In this document: positions 17,044-25,265 of the stretch, piece by piece
Layout: each line of letters starts with the position of its first letter
How positions within the stretch are numbered: the stretch's first letter is position 1
Virus record (IMG/VR): IMGVR_UViG_3300045806_000080
Span: 1 to 63,921 of that record
Reading direction: 5' to 3' (one strand)
From: a virus
Length of the DNA stretch: 63,921 nucleotides
Program-made: the position numbers and the translations under genes
The notes under the pieces: model-generated
Database searches by the model: none
What the model was told of the DNA's origin: nothing
Seen by the model: only the letters and a program-made list of their open reading frames with translations

Positions 17044-18552
17044 GTGGCCGACTGGTACGTCTCCTCGACCGCCTACGCGGCTGTTCCGCAGTGGGCGGCG
17101 ACCACCGCCTATACGGTTGGACAGTTCGTGCGCCCGCTCGCTACACCTACGTCCGCCAAATACCACGTTCAGCGGTGTACGGGACCGGGTACTTCGGCAG
17201 CCGGGGAGCCCTCGTGGTCGGCAACTAATAACGGAACGACAGCAAGCGGTACAGCGACGTTCACGAATGTGGGCGGCCAGTCTGCCTACGGTTGGAGCGC
17301 GGCGCTGGGGTCCCTGTACTCCATAACGAACATTGCAGGCAAAAATGCCGCGGCAGGGGATCGCATCTTCGTATCCAGTGATCATACCGAAACCTTGGCG
17401 GCGAGTTACGCGTTCGGCGCTATCGGGTGGGGTGTGATCAAGATTATGTCCGTGAATAAAGCCGGGTCGGTGCCGCCGGTTACAGCCGATCTAGCCGCAG
17501 GGGCAACGATCACATGTCTCTCAAGCTCCTTTGTTCTGGACGCCTTGTGCAATCTGTTCTGGTACGGACTCACGTTTGTTCAACCGAACAACGCCAGCTT
17601 GTTGTTTAACAGTGGTGGATTTAAGGCGAACTACCTGAAGAACTGCGCTTTACAGCTCACGTACAGCTCCGGTACGGCAAAGATCAGTAACAGCGGCCCC
17701 GCAACCGTGACGCTAGACAACACCACGGTACAATTCGGCGCGGTAGGCCAATCTATTTCTTCGTCTACCTATCCTTTTGAGATTACGTGGATCAACACCG
17801 CGGCAGCGGTACAAGGTGCGATCGTCCCAACATCTTTGTTCGTTTCACCAACTCAAGCGACACTTCTAGCAACGTGTCGAGGCGTTGATTTAAGCGCAGC
17901 CTCGGGGAGCCTTCTCGGAGCTTCAAATTACGGCTCAAAAGTGTTGCTTGACGGATGCACACTACCCAGCAGCTACACCGCGTACGGCACTCCTAGTACC
18001 ACAACGTGTGCCAATGACGCCGTCGAGATAGTCAACTGTCTCTCCGGCTCCACAGTTGTGAACTCGCGGAATACGCCCGCAGGAGCCGTGACGACGGACA
18101 CCACAACGACGATGTCCGGCGGAGCGGCCGACGACGTCGGGGCGTTCAGCCACAAGATGGTCTCCAGCAGCCGTAGCGACATCGTTGCGATGCCCCTGGA
18201 GAGCTTCTGGTTCGAGGTCGAGAACACGCTCACGGGCTCCTCGAAGACCGCGACGATCCAGATCGTCTCGTCCGCGAGCCTGAACAACACCGACATCCAC
18301 ATGCTCCTGGAGTACCCAGGGACCTCGTCCTCCCCCGTGGCCTCGTGGGCGGACAGCCTCCCGACGCAGCTCGACGCGTCGGCCGCGGTGACGACGTCGT
18401 CCTCGACTTGGACCAGCCCACCCTCGACGCCGGTCTACCAGCAGCTCGCCGTGACGTTCACGCCGCGAACGGCGGGCCGCGTCCGGGCGCGGGTGCTGCT
18501 CGGTAAGCCCTCGGCCACGGTTTGGGTCAACCCGCAGGTCATCATCACATGA
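17044..18552 (+). CDS. Tail fibre/spike protein
   Basis: A 502-aa protein starting at GTG 17044 after AAAGGTGA. The N-terminal AYAAVPQWAATTAYTVGQFV resembles carbohydrate-binding or adaptor modules of fibre proteins. Residues ~90-340 look like parallel beta-helix repeats (short hydrophobic strands, N/S/T turns). The C-terminal ~130 residues form a beta-sandwich-like domain. DNA at about 17.14-18.05 kb is clearly lower in GC than its surroundings, suggesting horizontal exchange of the receptor-binding part. Confidence 0.7.
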   Translation: MADWYVSSTAYAAVPQWAATTAYTVGQFVRPLATPTSAKYHVQRCTGPGTSAAGEPSWSATNNGTTASGTATFTNVGGQSAYGWSAALGSLYSITNIAGKNAAAGDRIFVSSDHTETLAASYAFGAIGWGVIKIMSVNKAGSVPPVTADLAAGATITCLSSSFVLDALCNLFWYGLTFVQPNNASLLFNSGGFKANYLKNCALQLTYSSGTAKISNSGPATVTLDNTTVQFGAVGQSISSSTYPFEITWINTAAAVQGAIVPTSLFVSPTQATLLATCRGVDLSAASGSLLGASNYGSKVLLDGCTLPSSYTAYGTPSTTTCANDAVEIVNCLSGSTVVNSRNTPAGAVTTDTTTTMSGGAADDVGAFSHKMVSSSRSDIVAMPLESFWFEVENTLTGSSKTATIQIVSSASLNNTDIHMLLEYPGTSSSPVASWADSLPTQLDASAAVTTSSSTWTSPPSTPVYQQLAVTFTPRTAGRVRARVLLGKPSATVWVNPQVIIT

Positions 18553-19586
18553 CGACCAAGACCCAGGTCATCAGCGGCTCACGCGCCGGGGTGGGCTCGG
18601 TCGTCGTCACGGACCCCGGCACCGGCAAGACACAGGTCACGTCGAACGTCGGCGTGTCGCAGTCCCCGACAGGGGGGACGACCACCAATCAAGACCTCAC
18701 GATCACAGCCGCCAGCGTGCTCGGGGCCGCGCGCAGCGCCGGCCGGGGGATCGCGGTCTCAACGGCATCGGCGCTGTCCGCGGCAAAGCAGGCGACCCGC
18801 GCTCTCGCGGCCTCTACCGGCTCGGCGCTGGTATCGGCAAAGGGGGTGGCTCAAAAGCTGGCTCTCTCCACGACCTCGGCGCTGTCCGCGGCAAAGCAGG
18901 CGACCCGGACCCTCACAGCTTCCACGGCATCGGCGCTCAGCATGGCGTCCGGGAAAGCCTACCTGCAAACTCTCGCGGTCTCAACGGCATCGGCGCTGTC
19001 CGCGGCAAAGCAGGCGACCCGGACCCTCACAGCTTCCACGGCATCGGCGCTCAGCATGGCGTCCGGGAAAGCCTACCTGCAAACTCTCGCGGTCTCAACG
19101 GCATCGGCGCTGTCCGCGGCAAAGCAGGCGACCCGGACCCTCACAGCTTCCACGGCATCGGCGCTGGGGGCCGTCGCCTCCGTGGTCTTGGGGATAGTGG
19201 TTTACGCCTTGGCGCTGGCGATCTCCACGGTCTCGGCGCTGTCGGTGGCGAAGCAGGCGGCCCGCGCTCTCGCGGCCTCTACCGGCTCGGCGCTGGTATC
19301 GGCAAAGGGGGTGGCTCAAAAGCTGGCTCTCTCCACGACCTCGGTGGTAGCCGCCATCGTCTCTGCGTCCTCGGGAGTGACGCTGTACACCCTGAAGCTG
19401 ATCGTCCCCACGGTATCAGCAGTCTCCATGACCACTTCGACGATCAGGTCCCGCATCGTGGCGTTCGCCTCCGCTTCGACGCTGTTCGCGACGACCTTCG
19501 TCACCATCACCGGGCAAACGGCGCTCTACCTTCTCGGGCGCGGGTCGGCGCTGATCCTGTCGGCGCTGGGTCGGAAGAATTGGTAG
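18549..19586 (+). CDS. Repetitive Ser/Thr/Ala fibre protein
   Basis: A 345-aa protein starting at ATG 18549, overlapping the previous stop. After a ~50-aa head, the body is built from ~19-residue units of the form LxxSTASALSAAKQATRT. Two units form a 38-aa repeat (114 bp) present in nearly identical tandem copies from 18.97 to 19.19 kb. The regular STASAL spacing suggests a fibrous shaft or membrane-active amphipathic repeat. Probably an extended tail fibre. Confidence 0.7.
   Translation: MTTKTQVISGSRAGVGSVVVTDPGTGKTQVTSNVGVSQSPTGGTTTNQDLTITAASVLGAARSAGRGIAVSTASALSAAKQATRALAASTGSALVSAKGVAQKLALSTTSALSAAKQATRTLTASTASALSMASGKAYLQTLAVSTASALSAAKQATRTLTASTASALSMASGKAYLQTLAVSTASALSAAKQATRTLTASTASALGAVASVVLGIVVYALALAISTVSALSVAKQAARALAASTGSALVSAKGVAQKLALSTTSVVAAIVSASSGVTLYTLKLIVPTVSAVSMTTSTIRSRIVAFASASTLFATTFVTITGQTALYLLGRGSALILSALGRKNW
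18756..19345 (+). repeat. 114-bp tandem coding repeats
   Basis: The segment at 18971-19084 is repeated almost exactly from 19085, with further partial copies at about 18756 and 19199. A second shared block lies at about 18798-18870 and 19260-19340. The units are in frame (38 aa) and can change number by recombination without breaking the gene. Confidence 0.85.
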
Positions 19587-19589
19587 CCG

Positions 19590-19618
19590 TTGTCAGTGTA
19601 CCGCCGCCATGGTAAATC
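19590..19618 (+). promoter_or_regulatory. TTGTCAGTGTA-type promoter
   Basis: TTGTCA (19590-19595), a 17-bp spacer and TAAATC (19613-19618), with the full TTGTCAGTGTA element. It starts 3 nt after the fibre stop and serves 19641-20290. Confidence 0.65.
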
Positions 19619-19640
19619 CGGCGGGACCCAGGAGCCGCTC

Positions 19641-19799
19641 ATGAGCAACGCAATCATCCGTGGGAAACCCTGTGAAGCCTCGATCGAGGCGACCATCACC
19701 CGCGCTGACGGACGGGTCGAGAAGCTCGGAACGATCGCCTACTGGAACCGCAACCCGCTCAGGCGCTGGTGGTTCTCGCTGACCCGCGGCCGAAGATGA
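19641..19799 (+). CDS. Small hypothetical protein
   Basis: A 52-aa protein, MSNAIIRGKPCEASIEATITRADGRV.... The C-terminus is basic and aromatic (RNPLRRWWFSLTRGRR). CAGGAG precedes the ATG, and the stop overlaps the next start (ATGA). Second operon of the fibre island; function unknown. Confidence 0.6.
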   Translation: MSNAIIRGKPCEASIEATITRADGRVEKLGTIAYWNRNPLRRWWFSLTRGRR

Positions 19800-20290
19800 C
19801 GCAGGAGATAGTCACGCTGGCGATCTCCACGTCCGGTGCGGTGTGCCGCGCCCCGACCGCGATCCACCTCCGAGCGATCGCCGCGCTCGACCTGGTCCTC
19901 CGCACAACCGGCCGCCGCGCCCAACTGGAGCTACCCGGCATGAGCACGCGAATTGACGGAACCTTCCACGCGGGGGAGACTTGGCTGATCCGCGGGACCG
20001 CCTGTGACGAGAACGGCGAAGCCCTGGACTTGACCGGGGCAACGGTCCAGCTCAGGGTCACGAGCAGTTCCGCCATCGTCCTCGATCTGGCGTCTCCCCT
20101 CACCGGCTCGATCACGCACGCCACCGCCGGCCAGTACCGCTTCGTGATCACCCCGGCGCAGCAAGCCGCCCTGACCCTGACCAGCTACGACTACGAAGTC
20201 CGCATCGAGCTGATCGACGGCACGGTCAGCGTGCAGAACAGCGGCCGGATCATTATCAAGCCGTCGAAGTTCGTCCACTTCCCGACTTAG
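19796..20290 (+). CDS. Baseplate/fibre-type beta protein (BppU-N-like)
   Basis: A 164-aa protein. From residue 49 (an internal ATG gives MSTRIDGTF...) the pattern FHAGETWLIRGTACDENGEALDLTGATVQLRV, then GSITHATAGQYRFVITPAQQ resembles the BppU N-terminal-like domain found in phage upper-baseplate proteins. The first 48 residues are extra and could be a separate start choice. It ends convergently, overlapping the - strand gene by a few bases. Confidence 0.6.
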   Translation: MTQEIVTLAISTSGAVCRAPTAIHLRAIAALDLVLRTTGRRAQLELPGMSTRIDGTFHAGETWLIRGTACDENGEALDLTGATVQLRVTSSSAIVLDLASPLTGSITHATAGQYRFVITPAQQAALTLTSYDYEVRIELIDGTVSVQNSGRIIIKPSKFVHFPT

Positions 20291-21381
20291 GCGTGGCTCG
20301 CGCGGATGATCGTCGCGTCCAGATGGTCACCGATCGCTGCGTTGGTCGTCGGGCCTCCGTCGCTGCGCATGGCCGCAACGTACTGGTTCATGCCATCCTG
20401 CCGGCGATAGAGCGCAGCGGCGCTGGCGGCGTTCGGGAAGAAGAACTTGCTCTCGGTGAGGTTGGTCGCCGTGCCCCCGTTCGCCGCGACACACGCCCCG
20501 TTTGTCGTCATGAACATGAGCGCGACCTGAACGGGTGTGTCGGCGGTGGCCGGAACCTGTGGGGGGTTCCCCAGCTCGGCAGGGATCGTGACCAGCGAGC
20601 CAGGGACCACCGGACTGTCCATCACCCTGACCCGCTTCATACCGCTGGACGACCCATCCATCCTGATCTGGGGGCTCACGAACCACAGGCCCTCGTCAGT
20701 CCCGACGTAGACGCCGTCCCCCACCGCGCCGACCATCGTGACCTCGCCCTCGAAGGGGTAGAAGCCCTTGGTCGCGTCCACCCAGTCGTAGAGATAAAGC
20801 TCCGTGGTCCAGACTACCTTGTTCACGGCGAGGTAGATGCGCCCGTTGAACCAGGTGATCCATGAGGCGTTCGGAGGCTTCCTGAGCAGCTTGCCGGCGA
20901 TCGGTTGCAGCGTCTTCGTCGGCAGCACGACCGGGCTCAGCCACAAACTCTCTGGGACGCCCCAGGCGCTCACCGCAAGGCTTGACAGGCTGACCTTGCC
21001 GCTGTCGGCAGGGCTGCTGAAATAGACCGTGTCGTCGATCTGCACGTAGGAGAGCCCAGTGGCCCCAGCGCTCGGGCCTGCGCCGACCACCGGGCGCAGC
21101 GGCGTGAAGCCGTAGCCGGTGCTGAGCACCCCGAGCACGCTGTCTATGACGACAAGCGCCCGCCCGTCTGTCAGCGTGAACAGGCTGTGGGCATCGCCGC
21201 TGATCCTCTTGGTGAAGCCGCGTCGGCGCGATAGTTGCCCCACGTCATCGAGCGTCACGTTCCTGGCGCGCACGAGATCGCGGGGCGTCATCCGCTCGGC
21301 CTGGACGGTGTTCTTGAGCCCGTCGAACCCGTTGAGAACGAGCGACTGCGGGGGGCCTTGCGGCTGCTGCTGATCAGGCAT
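20287..21381 (-). CDS. Virion protein (stabilisation/propeller-like)
   Basis: A 364-aa protein starting at ATG 21381 after AGGAGA; upstream in-frame codons lie in the previous gene. The opening SLVLNGFDGLKNTVQAERM, then LVRARNVTLDDVGQLSRRRGF is characteristic of a family of podophage structural proteins that start with a similar strand and RRRG motif and continue as repeated beta blades (FTLTDGRALVVI..., GVYVGTDEGLWFVS). Likely a head-tail or tail-stabilising component. Confidence 0.7.
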   Translation of the reverse strand: MPDQQQPQGPPQSLVLNGFDGLKNTVQAERMTPRDLVRARNVTLDDVGQLSRRRGFTKRISGDAHSLFTLTDGRALVVIDSVLGVLSTGYGFTPLRPVVGAGPSAGATGLSYVQIDDTVYFSSPADSGKVSLSSLAVSAWGVPESLWLSPVVLPTKTLQPIAGKLLRKPPNASWITWFNGRIYLAVNKVVWTTELYLYDWVDATKGFYPFEGEVTMVGAVGDGVYVGTDEGLWFVSPQIRMDGSSSGMKRVRVMDSPVVPGSLVTIPAELGNPPQVPATADTPVQVALMFMTTNGACVAANGGTATNLTESKFFFPNAASAAALYRRQDGMNQYVAAMRSDGGPTTNAAIGDHLDATIIRASHA

Positions 21382-21697
21382 GTGCGTCTCCTGCCGCCAG
21401 CCGATAGGGGCACTTTGCGCAGCGTTCCAGCATGAGCTGCTGGAGATCGCGGACCTCGGCACGTAGCCCCTGCACCTCGGCGGTCAGGGATTGGATGTGA
21501 CCCTCGTAGCCGTCGAGCAGCACCTGAAATCGGCGTGTCAGCGAGCCGGTGGAGGCGTCGTCCCCTCTCTCCGGCTCGTGGTTGATCCGCGCGACCCGTT
21601 CGGCCGATCGCGCCATCCGGTTGGCGACCGCGTAGCCGCCGAAACCGGAGACGATTGGGGCGGAGAGGGCGGCGATCAGCGGGAGATAATCGAGCAT
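21374..21697 (-). CDS. Membrane-anchored coiled-coil protein, possible holin
   Basis: A 107-aa protein starting at ATG 21697 behind a G-rich SD. An N-terminal hydrophobic segment (LPLIAALSAPIVSGFGGYAV) is followed by a coiled coil (LLDGYEGHIQSLTAEVQGLRAEVRDLQQL) and CAKCPYRL. It lies on the lysis side of the operon and overlaps the next gene by 8 bp. A holin or accessory lysis role is inferred from topology and position. An alternative start at 21742 overlaps the TACACTGACATG element. Confidence 0.55.
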   Translation of the reverse strand: MLDYLPLIAALSAPIVSGFGGYAVANRMARSAERVARINHEPERGDDASTGSLTRRFQVLLDGYEGHIQSLTAEVQGLRAEVRDLQQLMLERCAKCPYRLAAGDAHA

Positions 21698-21741
21698 GGC
21701 GGCCCCCAACGGTGCGCCCTCTGGTCTACCACAGCCGGCCA

Positions 21742-21751
21742 TGTCAGTGTA
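21742..21751 (-). promoter_or_regulatory. TACACTGACA element at a possible start codon
   Basis: Read on the gene strand as TACACTGACATGG, so the ATG of an alternative start (21742) is part of the element. The same arrangement occurs at 44215. No convincing -35/-10 pair was seen. Confidence 0.45.
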
Positions 21752-21756
21752 GTGGG

Positions 21757-21975
21757 TCACACCGCGCGGAACGGCAGGACCTCGGGTCCGCGCTTCGGCG
21801 TCTGCGGCGTGACGGCGCGCTCGATGCCGTCGTTCAGCAGCTCCATCGCCCGCAGCATCAGCTTGCGGGCGGCCACGTTCTTCACATTGTCCATGTTGAG
21901 CGCGATGTCTAGGAGCGCCGCAGCTCGCTCGCTGGCGACGTCCCCGCAGCCGTAGGCTTCGACGTCGTCGCACAT
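21757..21975 (-). CDS. Small hypothetical protein
   Basis: A 72-aa protein, MCDDVEAYGCGDVASERAAALLDIALNM.... Mostly helical with an acidic N-terminus and a Pro/Arg C-terminus. It sits 4 nt after the 21980-22300 gene in the same operon. Function unknown. Confidence 0.55.
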   Translation of the reverse strand: MCDDVEAYGCGDVASERAAALLDIALNMDNVKNVAARKLMLRAMELLNDGIERAVTPQTPKRGPEVLPFRAV

Positions 21976-21979
21976 GGGC

Positions 21980-22300
21980 TCAGGCCCCCACGCCGTGGAC
22001 AGCCACCCAGACCCGCGCCGAGACGACCGCCGCGCCGTTGACGCAATGATCCTTGTCCAGGCCGATCAGGAGCACCGTCTGGGTCAGCTCTCCCGTCACG
22101 GCGACGATGCTGACGACCTCGACTGGGAAGGCGTGGCCCGTGGTCTCCCAAATCCCACGTACCGTCGTGATCTCGTCCGCGGTCAGCGTGACCTGCGCGC
22201 CGGCAGGGACGCCCTCCAGCGCCACGTCGAGCGGGATCGAGCACTCGGCCGCGGCGACTGGCGAGGCGGCAAGCATGAGGGCGAGGAGCAGGCGTTTCAT
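21980..22300 (-). CDS. Secreted small protein
   Basis: A 106-aa protein with a clear signal peptide (MKRLLLALMLAASPVAAAE, cleavage after AAA); no lipobox. The mature part holds two Cys (one near the N-terminus, one in KDHC) that could pair in the periplasm, and a beta-like body (VTLTADEITTVRGIWETTGH). Start ATG 22300 overlaps the upstream stop. Encoded between DUF4406 and the holin-like gene; function unknown. Confidence 0.65.
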   Translation of the reverse strand: MKRLLLALMLAASPVAAAECSIPLDVALEGVPAGAQVTLTADEITTVRGIWETTGHAFPVEVVSIVAVTGELTQTVLLIGLDKDHCVNGAAVVSARVWVAVHGVGA

Positions 22301-22614
22301 CGGCAGTCTCCTGTCAAGAGGTCCCAGTACGGCGCAACCTTGATCCCGAGCGCCAGCGCCGCGCCGCGCTCGGCGCACGCGCCCTTGCTCTCCGGCCAGC
22401 CATCGAGCAGCGCGACGGCGTCGGCATGCAGGCAAATCCACTGGAGGTCCTGCGCCATCCACGCGCGCAGCCGGACGTCGTCGGCCTTCTCGCTGTGGGC
22501 GGCCGGGTTGAACACCTCGTGACCCACCTCGCGCAGGAGATGCGCGACGCGGTGAAACTCGGGGAAGTTGAGGTCCGCATACCCGCGCATGGGGCCGGCG
22601 ACATAGACCTTCAT
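22297..22614 (-). CDS. DUF4406 (nucleoside deoxyribosyltransferase-like) protein
   Basis: A 105-aa protein. MKVYVAGPMRGYADLNFPEF, then HLLREVGHEVFNPAAH and the acidic/Ser region LLDGWPESKGACAERGAALALG are the hallmarks of DUF4406 proteins, relatives of nucleoside 2-deoxyribosyltransferases common in phages. The reaction is not established. Coupled by ATGA overlaps to both neighbours. Confidence 0.8.
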   Translation of the reverse strand: MKVYVAGPMRGYADLNFPEFHRVAHLLREVGHEVFNPAAHSEKADDVRLRAWMAQDLQWICLHADAVALLDGWPESKGACAERGAALALGIKVAPYWDLLTGDCR

Positions 22615-23807
22615 CAGACGATCTCCACGACTTGGCGGGACCTCAAGCCCCGCTCTTTGTGATAGGTGATGGCGAGCAGCTCTCGGCCGGCTGTCCAGCC
22701 GTGCTGGTGGGCGTAGGCGTCTTTCGGGGAGAGGGTCCTGAGCGTCTCCCAGCGGGCACCGTTGGCCTCGCCTGACGTCGTGTGGTGGATGTGGCCCGAG
22801 AACGCCTGGCGGACTTTGGTGCGGCCCCACATCTCGGGGCGGTACGACGCCATCACGCCGGGGAGCTGGTCGGGCTTGGTCTTGTGCCCGTGGTTGCCGC
22901 AAAGCATTACGGTGCCATGCTCGTAGAACCAGAAATCCCCTGGGTCTGCGTCCACGGTCACCCGCGGGTTGTTCTCGAAGAACAGCTCCAGCGCGATGCC
23001 GAGCATCTGCGCGACCTCTGGGTCATGGTTGCCCGGCAACCCTCGGTAGATGACGTGGTCGTGGCGTTCTAGCGCCAGCTCGATCATGAGCTTGCGGAGG
23101 CGCAGCGCCTCGCGGCCGATCTTCGGGAACCGCCCGTCCACGTCGAGTTGAAAGCCGCTGGCCGGCGTCGTATTCGTCTGGCTGTTCGCATGGGTCTGAT
23201 CGCCAAGATCGAGCAGCACCGCCGTCTGGCTGACCGGCGTGCAGTCCATCAGGTCCTCGATCGACCTCTCGACCGTCTCGCGAGCGATGGCCAGGTCCCA
23301 CGAGGTCCCGGTCTCGCGCCCCCAGGCCAGCATCCCAAGATGCAGGTCGCTGGTCGGGTAGACGGTCAGGAGCTGGTCGTCGACGTCCCTCGGCCGCGCC
23401 TTGATCTGCGACTGCCCGCGGATCGGGCCGAACACGTCTAGCAGGTCTTCGCGCGTGACCTCCGGCCGCTCACCCTCTCCGGTCTTGACCCACTTCTGGA
23501 TGACCCGGCCGTCCTCGTCCACGAGGGCGCTCTCGCCCTTGACGATGTGACCCTGGGGGACCTGGAACGCCTCGCCGTGCTCGCGCGCCTGTTTGATCCA
23601 GGCCCCGTCCCGCTTTGACGCGATCGACTTGATCTCGAACCCATCCACGACGGGTTCGACGCCGAGGCACCCGGAGACGCCGGCCCGCTTGGCGATGTTC
23701 CTCACGGTGTTGTAGCAGACGCCTGTGGCCGCCACGATTTGCGAGTAGCTCTGGCCCGCCTTGCGCTGGGCGATGATCTGCTCGGCGATGTCCGCGCCGA
23801 TCGCCAT
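22614..23807 (-). CDS. HTH-metallophosphoesterase
   Basis: A 397-aa protein. The N-terminal helix-turn-helix (residues ~5-42, YSQIVAATGVCYNTVRNIAKR) resembles a resolvase-type DNA-binding domain. A calcineurin-like phosphoesterase follows: SDLHLG (153-158), LLDLGDQTH (about 198-206), GNHD (259-262), GNHGHK (about 305) and SGHIHH (about 335), all metal ligands present. It could cleave DNA ends or nucleotides at specific sites; the target is unknown. Confidence 0.8.
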   Translation of the reverse strand: MAIGADIAEQIIAQRKAGQSYSQIVAATGVCYNTVRNIAKRAGVSGCLGVEPVVDGFEIKSIASKRDGAWIKQAREHGEAFQVPQGHIVKGESALVDEDGRVIQKWVKTGEGERPEVTREDLLDVFGPIRGQSQIKARPRDVDDQLLTVYPTSDLHLGMLAWGRETGTSWDLAIARETVERSIEDLMDCTPVSQTAVLLDLGDQTHANSQTNTTPASGFQLDVDGRFPKIGREALRLRKLMIELALERHDHVIYRGLPGNHDPEVAQMLGIALELFFENNPRVTVDADPGDFWFYEHGTVMLCGNHGHKTKPDQLPGVMASYRPEMWGRTKVRQAFSGHIHHTTSGEANGARWETLRTLSPKDAYAHQHGWTAGRELLAITYHKERGLRSRQVVEIV

Positions 23808-24043
23808 CAGCGTGACCAGCAGCCGGCGGAGACGCCGCGCTCGAAGTGGCCGGAGATGCGGCGCTCGCCGTCACGGGTGGTGGCGTGGACGTCCTTCAGC
23901 GGGTCCACGATGACGCCGCAGGGGCGGTCAACGGGCTGCGGAGGCGTTGCACACCCCGCGATCGCGATCCCAGTCGCCGTCACGAGCGAAGCAATCGTCA
24001 ACGCTTTTCGCGCCCGAGGCGGCGCGTAGCCGAGCTTGGTCAT
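23807..24043 (-). CDS. o-spanin (Rz1-like lipoprotein)
   Basis: A 78-aa protein. The N-terminal signal ends in a lipobox (GIAIAGC), then a Pro-rich start (ATPPQPVDRP), as in outer-membrane spanin lipoproteins. It begins inside the i-spanin gene in another frame and overlaps it by 116 bp. With the i-spanin it should fuse inner and outer membranes during lysis. This is evidence for a Gram-negative host. Confidence 0.75.
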   Translation of the reverse strand: MTKLGYAPPRARKALTIASLVTATGIAIAGCATPPQPVDRPCGVIVDPLKDVHATTRDGERRISGHFERGVSAGCWSR

Positions 24044-24194
24044 TGGCCTGCTCCACCTTCTGGACGGCGGCCTGCTGGCCGCTCGTGTATGCCTCGTGCT
24101 GCTTGACCTCGAACCACGCGACGGCGGCGAGGGCGGCGGCACCCAGCGCGAAGTACCGCCAGTTCTTGATGATGAAGGGGACGAGCGCGAGCAT
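23928..24194 (-). CDS. i-spanin (Rz-like)
   Basis: An 88-aa protein. A single N-terminal transmembrane helix (YFALGAAALAAVAWF) is followed by a periplasmic helix (QQAAVQKVEQANDQARLR) and a Cys pair near the C-terminus. It starts one base after the endolysin stop and contains the o-spanin start. Size and topology are typical of inner-membrane spanins. Confidence 0.75.
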   Translation of the reverse strand: MLALVPFIIKNWRYFALGAAALAAVAWFEVKQHEAYTSGQQAAVQKVEQANDQARLRAASGAKSVDDCFARDGDWDRDRGVCNASAAR

Positions 24195-24195
24195 C

Positions 24196-25083
24196 TCAGG
24201 CCGCCATCACGATGGGGAAGTCGGCGTCTGCGTCGAGGTCGACGTGCGCCTCGCCATCGCCCTTTACAGCCGCGTCGCGGATGCTGGAGACGAGCTTGAC
24301 AGCGACGCCAGCGATGATGCCGGCGAGCATCAGGGCCGCGCAGCCCCACTTGATCCACTCCCAGGTGTCGCTGAGCGGCCGGAGCTGCTCAGCGGTCTGG
24401 GACGCGAACGCGCCGGCGGCCGACACCGCGGTCGTGGCGTGGGTCGCGATCTCGGAGATCGGGGCCGGCTTGATGTCGGCGATGAGCGCCTTCCGGTGCC
24501 CGCCAGCGGAGGTGACGTCCACGGAGGCCCCGGCCTCAGCCTGCTTCGCCCACGCGCAGGCGACCTTCTGGCAGTTGGCGATCCGCGCGCCCCAGCCCTT
24601 GCCGAAGTAGCGCCAGGTCTTGAGGGACTGGAGGGTGGCGAGCCTGCGGGAGCTGAACCCGATGATCAGGTCCTCGACGTCCTCCTCGGACTGGCAGAAG
24701 TCGAGAACGGCCTGCAAGGTCTTGCCGCCGACGATGCCGTCGTTCGCTCCCTGATAGTGCGAGCCCAGCGCCCGCTGGAGCCACTTGCCCGCCTGCCCGA
24801 CGCCCGAGTTCACCGCAGCGTCGAACACCGCGAAGCTGAGGCCGGTCGGCAGCTCGTCGCCGTGGACCGGAGCCCAATAGTGGACGGTGTAGATTTCGTC
24901 GCGCTCGGCCGCGTCCATCAGCCAGACGTCGCGGACCGCGAGCCCCTTCGAGCGCCGGTACATATTGTAGGTGCCCTGGGTGACGCCCTGATTGGTGCGC
25001 CCGCCCGGATCGTGGGCGTCCTGACACTTGCCGCCCTCGTAGACGAGGACCCGAGGCATAACCCTTTGAAAATCGGCTTTCAT
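24196..25083 (-). CDS. Endolysin, GH108 with C-terminal TM helix
   Basis: A 295-aa protein. The N-terminal glycosyl hydrolase 108 (N-acetylmuramidase) domain has LVYEGGK (catalytic Glu16) and DPGGRTNQGVTQGTYN. A peptidoglycan-binding_3-type region (FDAAVNSGVGQAGKWLQRAL...GIVGGKTL) follows. A C-terminal transmembrane helix (~249-268, WGCAALMLAGIIAGVAVKLV) precedes an acidic tail, so the enzyme may be membrane-tethered. Driven by the promoter at 25114-25142. Confidence 0.85.
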   Translation of the reverse strand: MKADFQRVMPRVLVYEGGKCQDAHDPGGRTNQGVTQGTYNMYRRSKGLAVRDVWLMDAAERDEIYTVHYWAPVHGDELPTGLSFAVFDAAVNSGVGQAGKWLQRALGSHYQGANDGIVGGKTLQAVLDFCQSEEDVEDLIIGFSSRRLATLQSLKTWRYFGKGWGARIANCQKVACAWAKQAEAGASVDVTSAGGHRKALIADIKPAPISEIATHATTAVSAAGAFASQTAEQLRPLSDTWEWIKWGCAALMLAGIIAGVAVKLVSSIRDAAVKGDGEAHVDLDADADFPIVMAA

Positions 25084-25096
25084 GGCCCAGCCTCGC

Positions 25097-25142
25097 TACA
25101 CTGACATGAGGATGGGATACAGCCGTAGCACTGCACTGACAA
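25097..25142 (-). promoter_or_regulatory. Lysis operon promoter with two elements
   Basis: On the - strand, TTGTCA (25142-25137), a 17-bp spacer and TATCCC (25119-25114). TTGTCAGTGCA forms the -35, and a second copy, TGTCAGTGTA, lies at 25106-25097 near the transcription start, 13 nt before the endolysin ATG. Confidence 0.6.
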
Positions 25143-25197
25143 GATGGCCGGTTTCAGACTTTCCAGAGCCGCGGATTTCCGGGAGTAGCCACAGGTG

Positions 25198-25226
25198 CCT
25201 GTGGCGAACCTGTGGCGGTCAGTGTG
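25198..25226 (+). repeat. Putative attP arm repeat 1
   Basis: A 29-bp direct repeat containing two CCTGTGGCG units. It matches 25394-25422 at 28 of 29 positions. The two copies flank the tRNA-Val core, as integrase arm-type sites do. Confidence 0.65.
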
Positions 25227-25265
25227 CTCGGTGGACCGGATTTCGGTGTAAGTTATTGATTTTAT

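Noticed and set aside
18756-19345. CRISPR-like array
   Set aside because: The repeats are tandem, in frame and without unique spacers; they encode a repetitive fibre.
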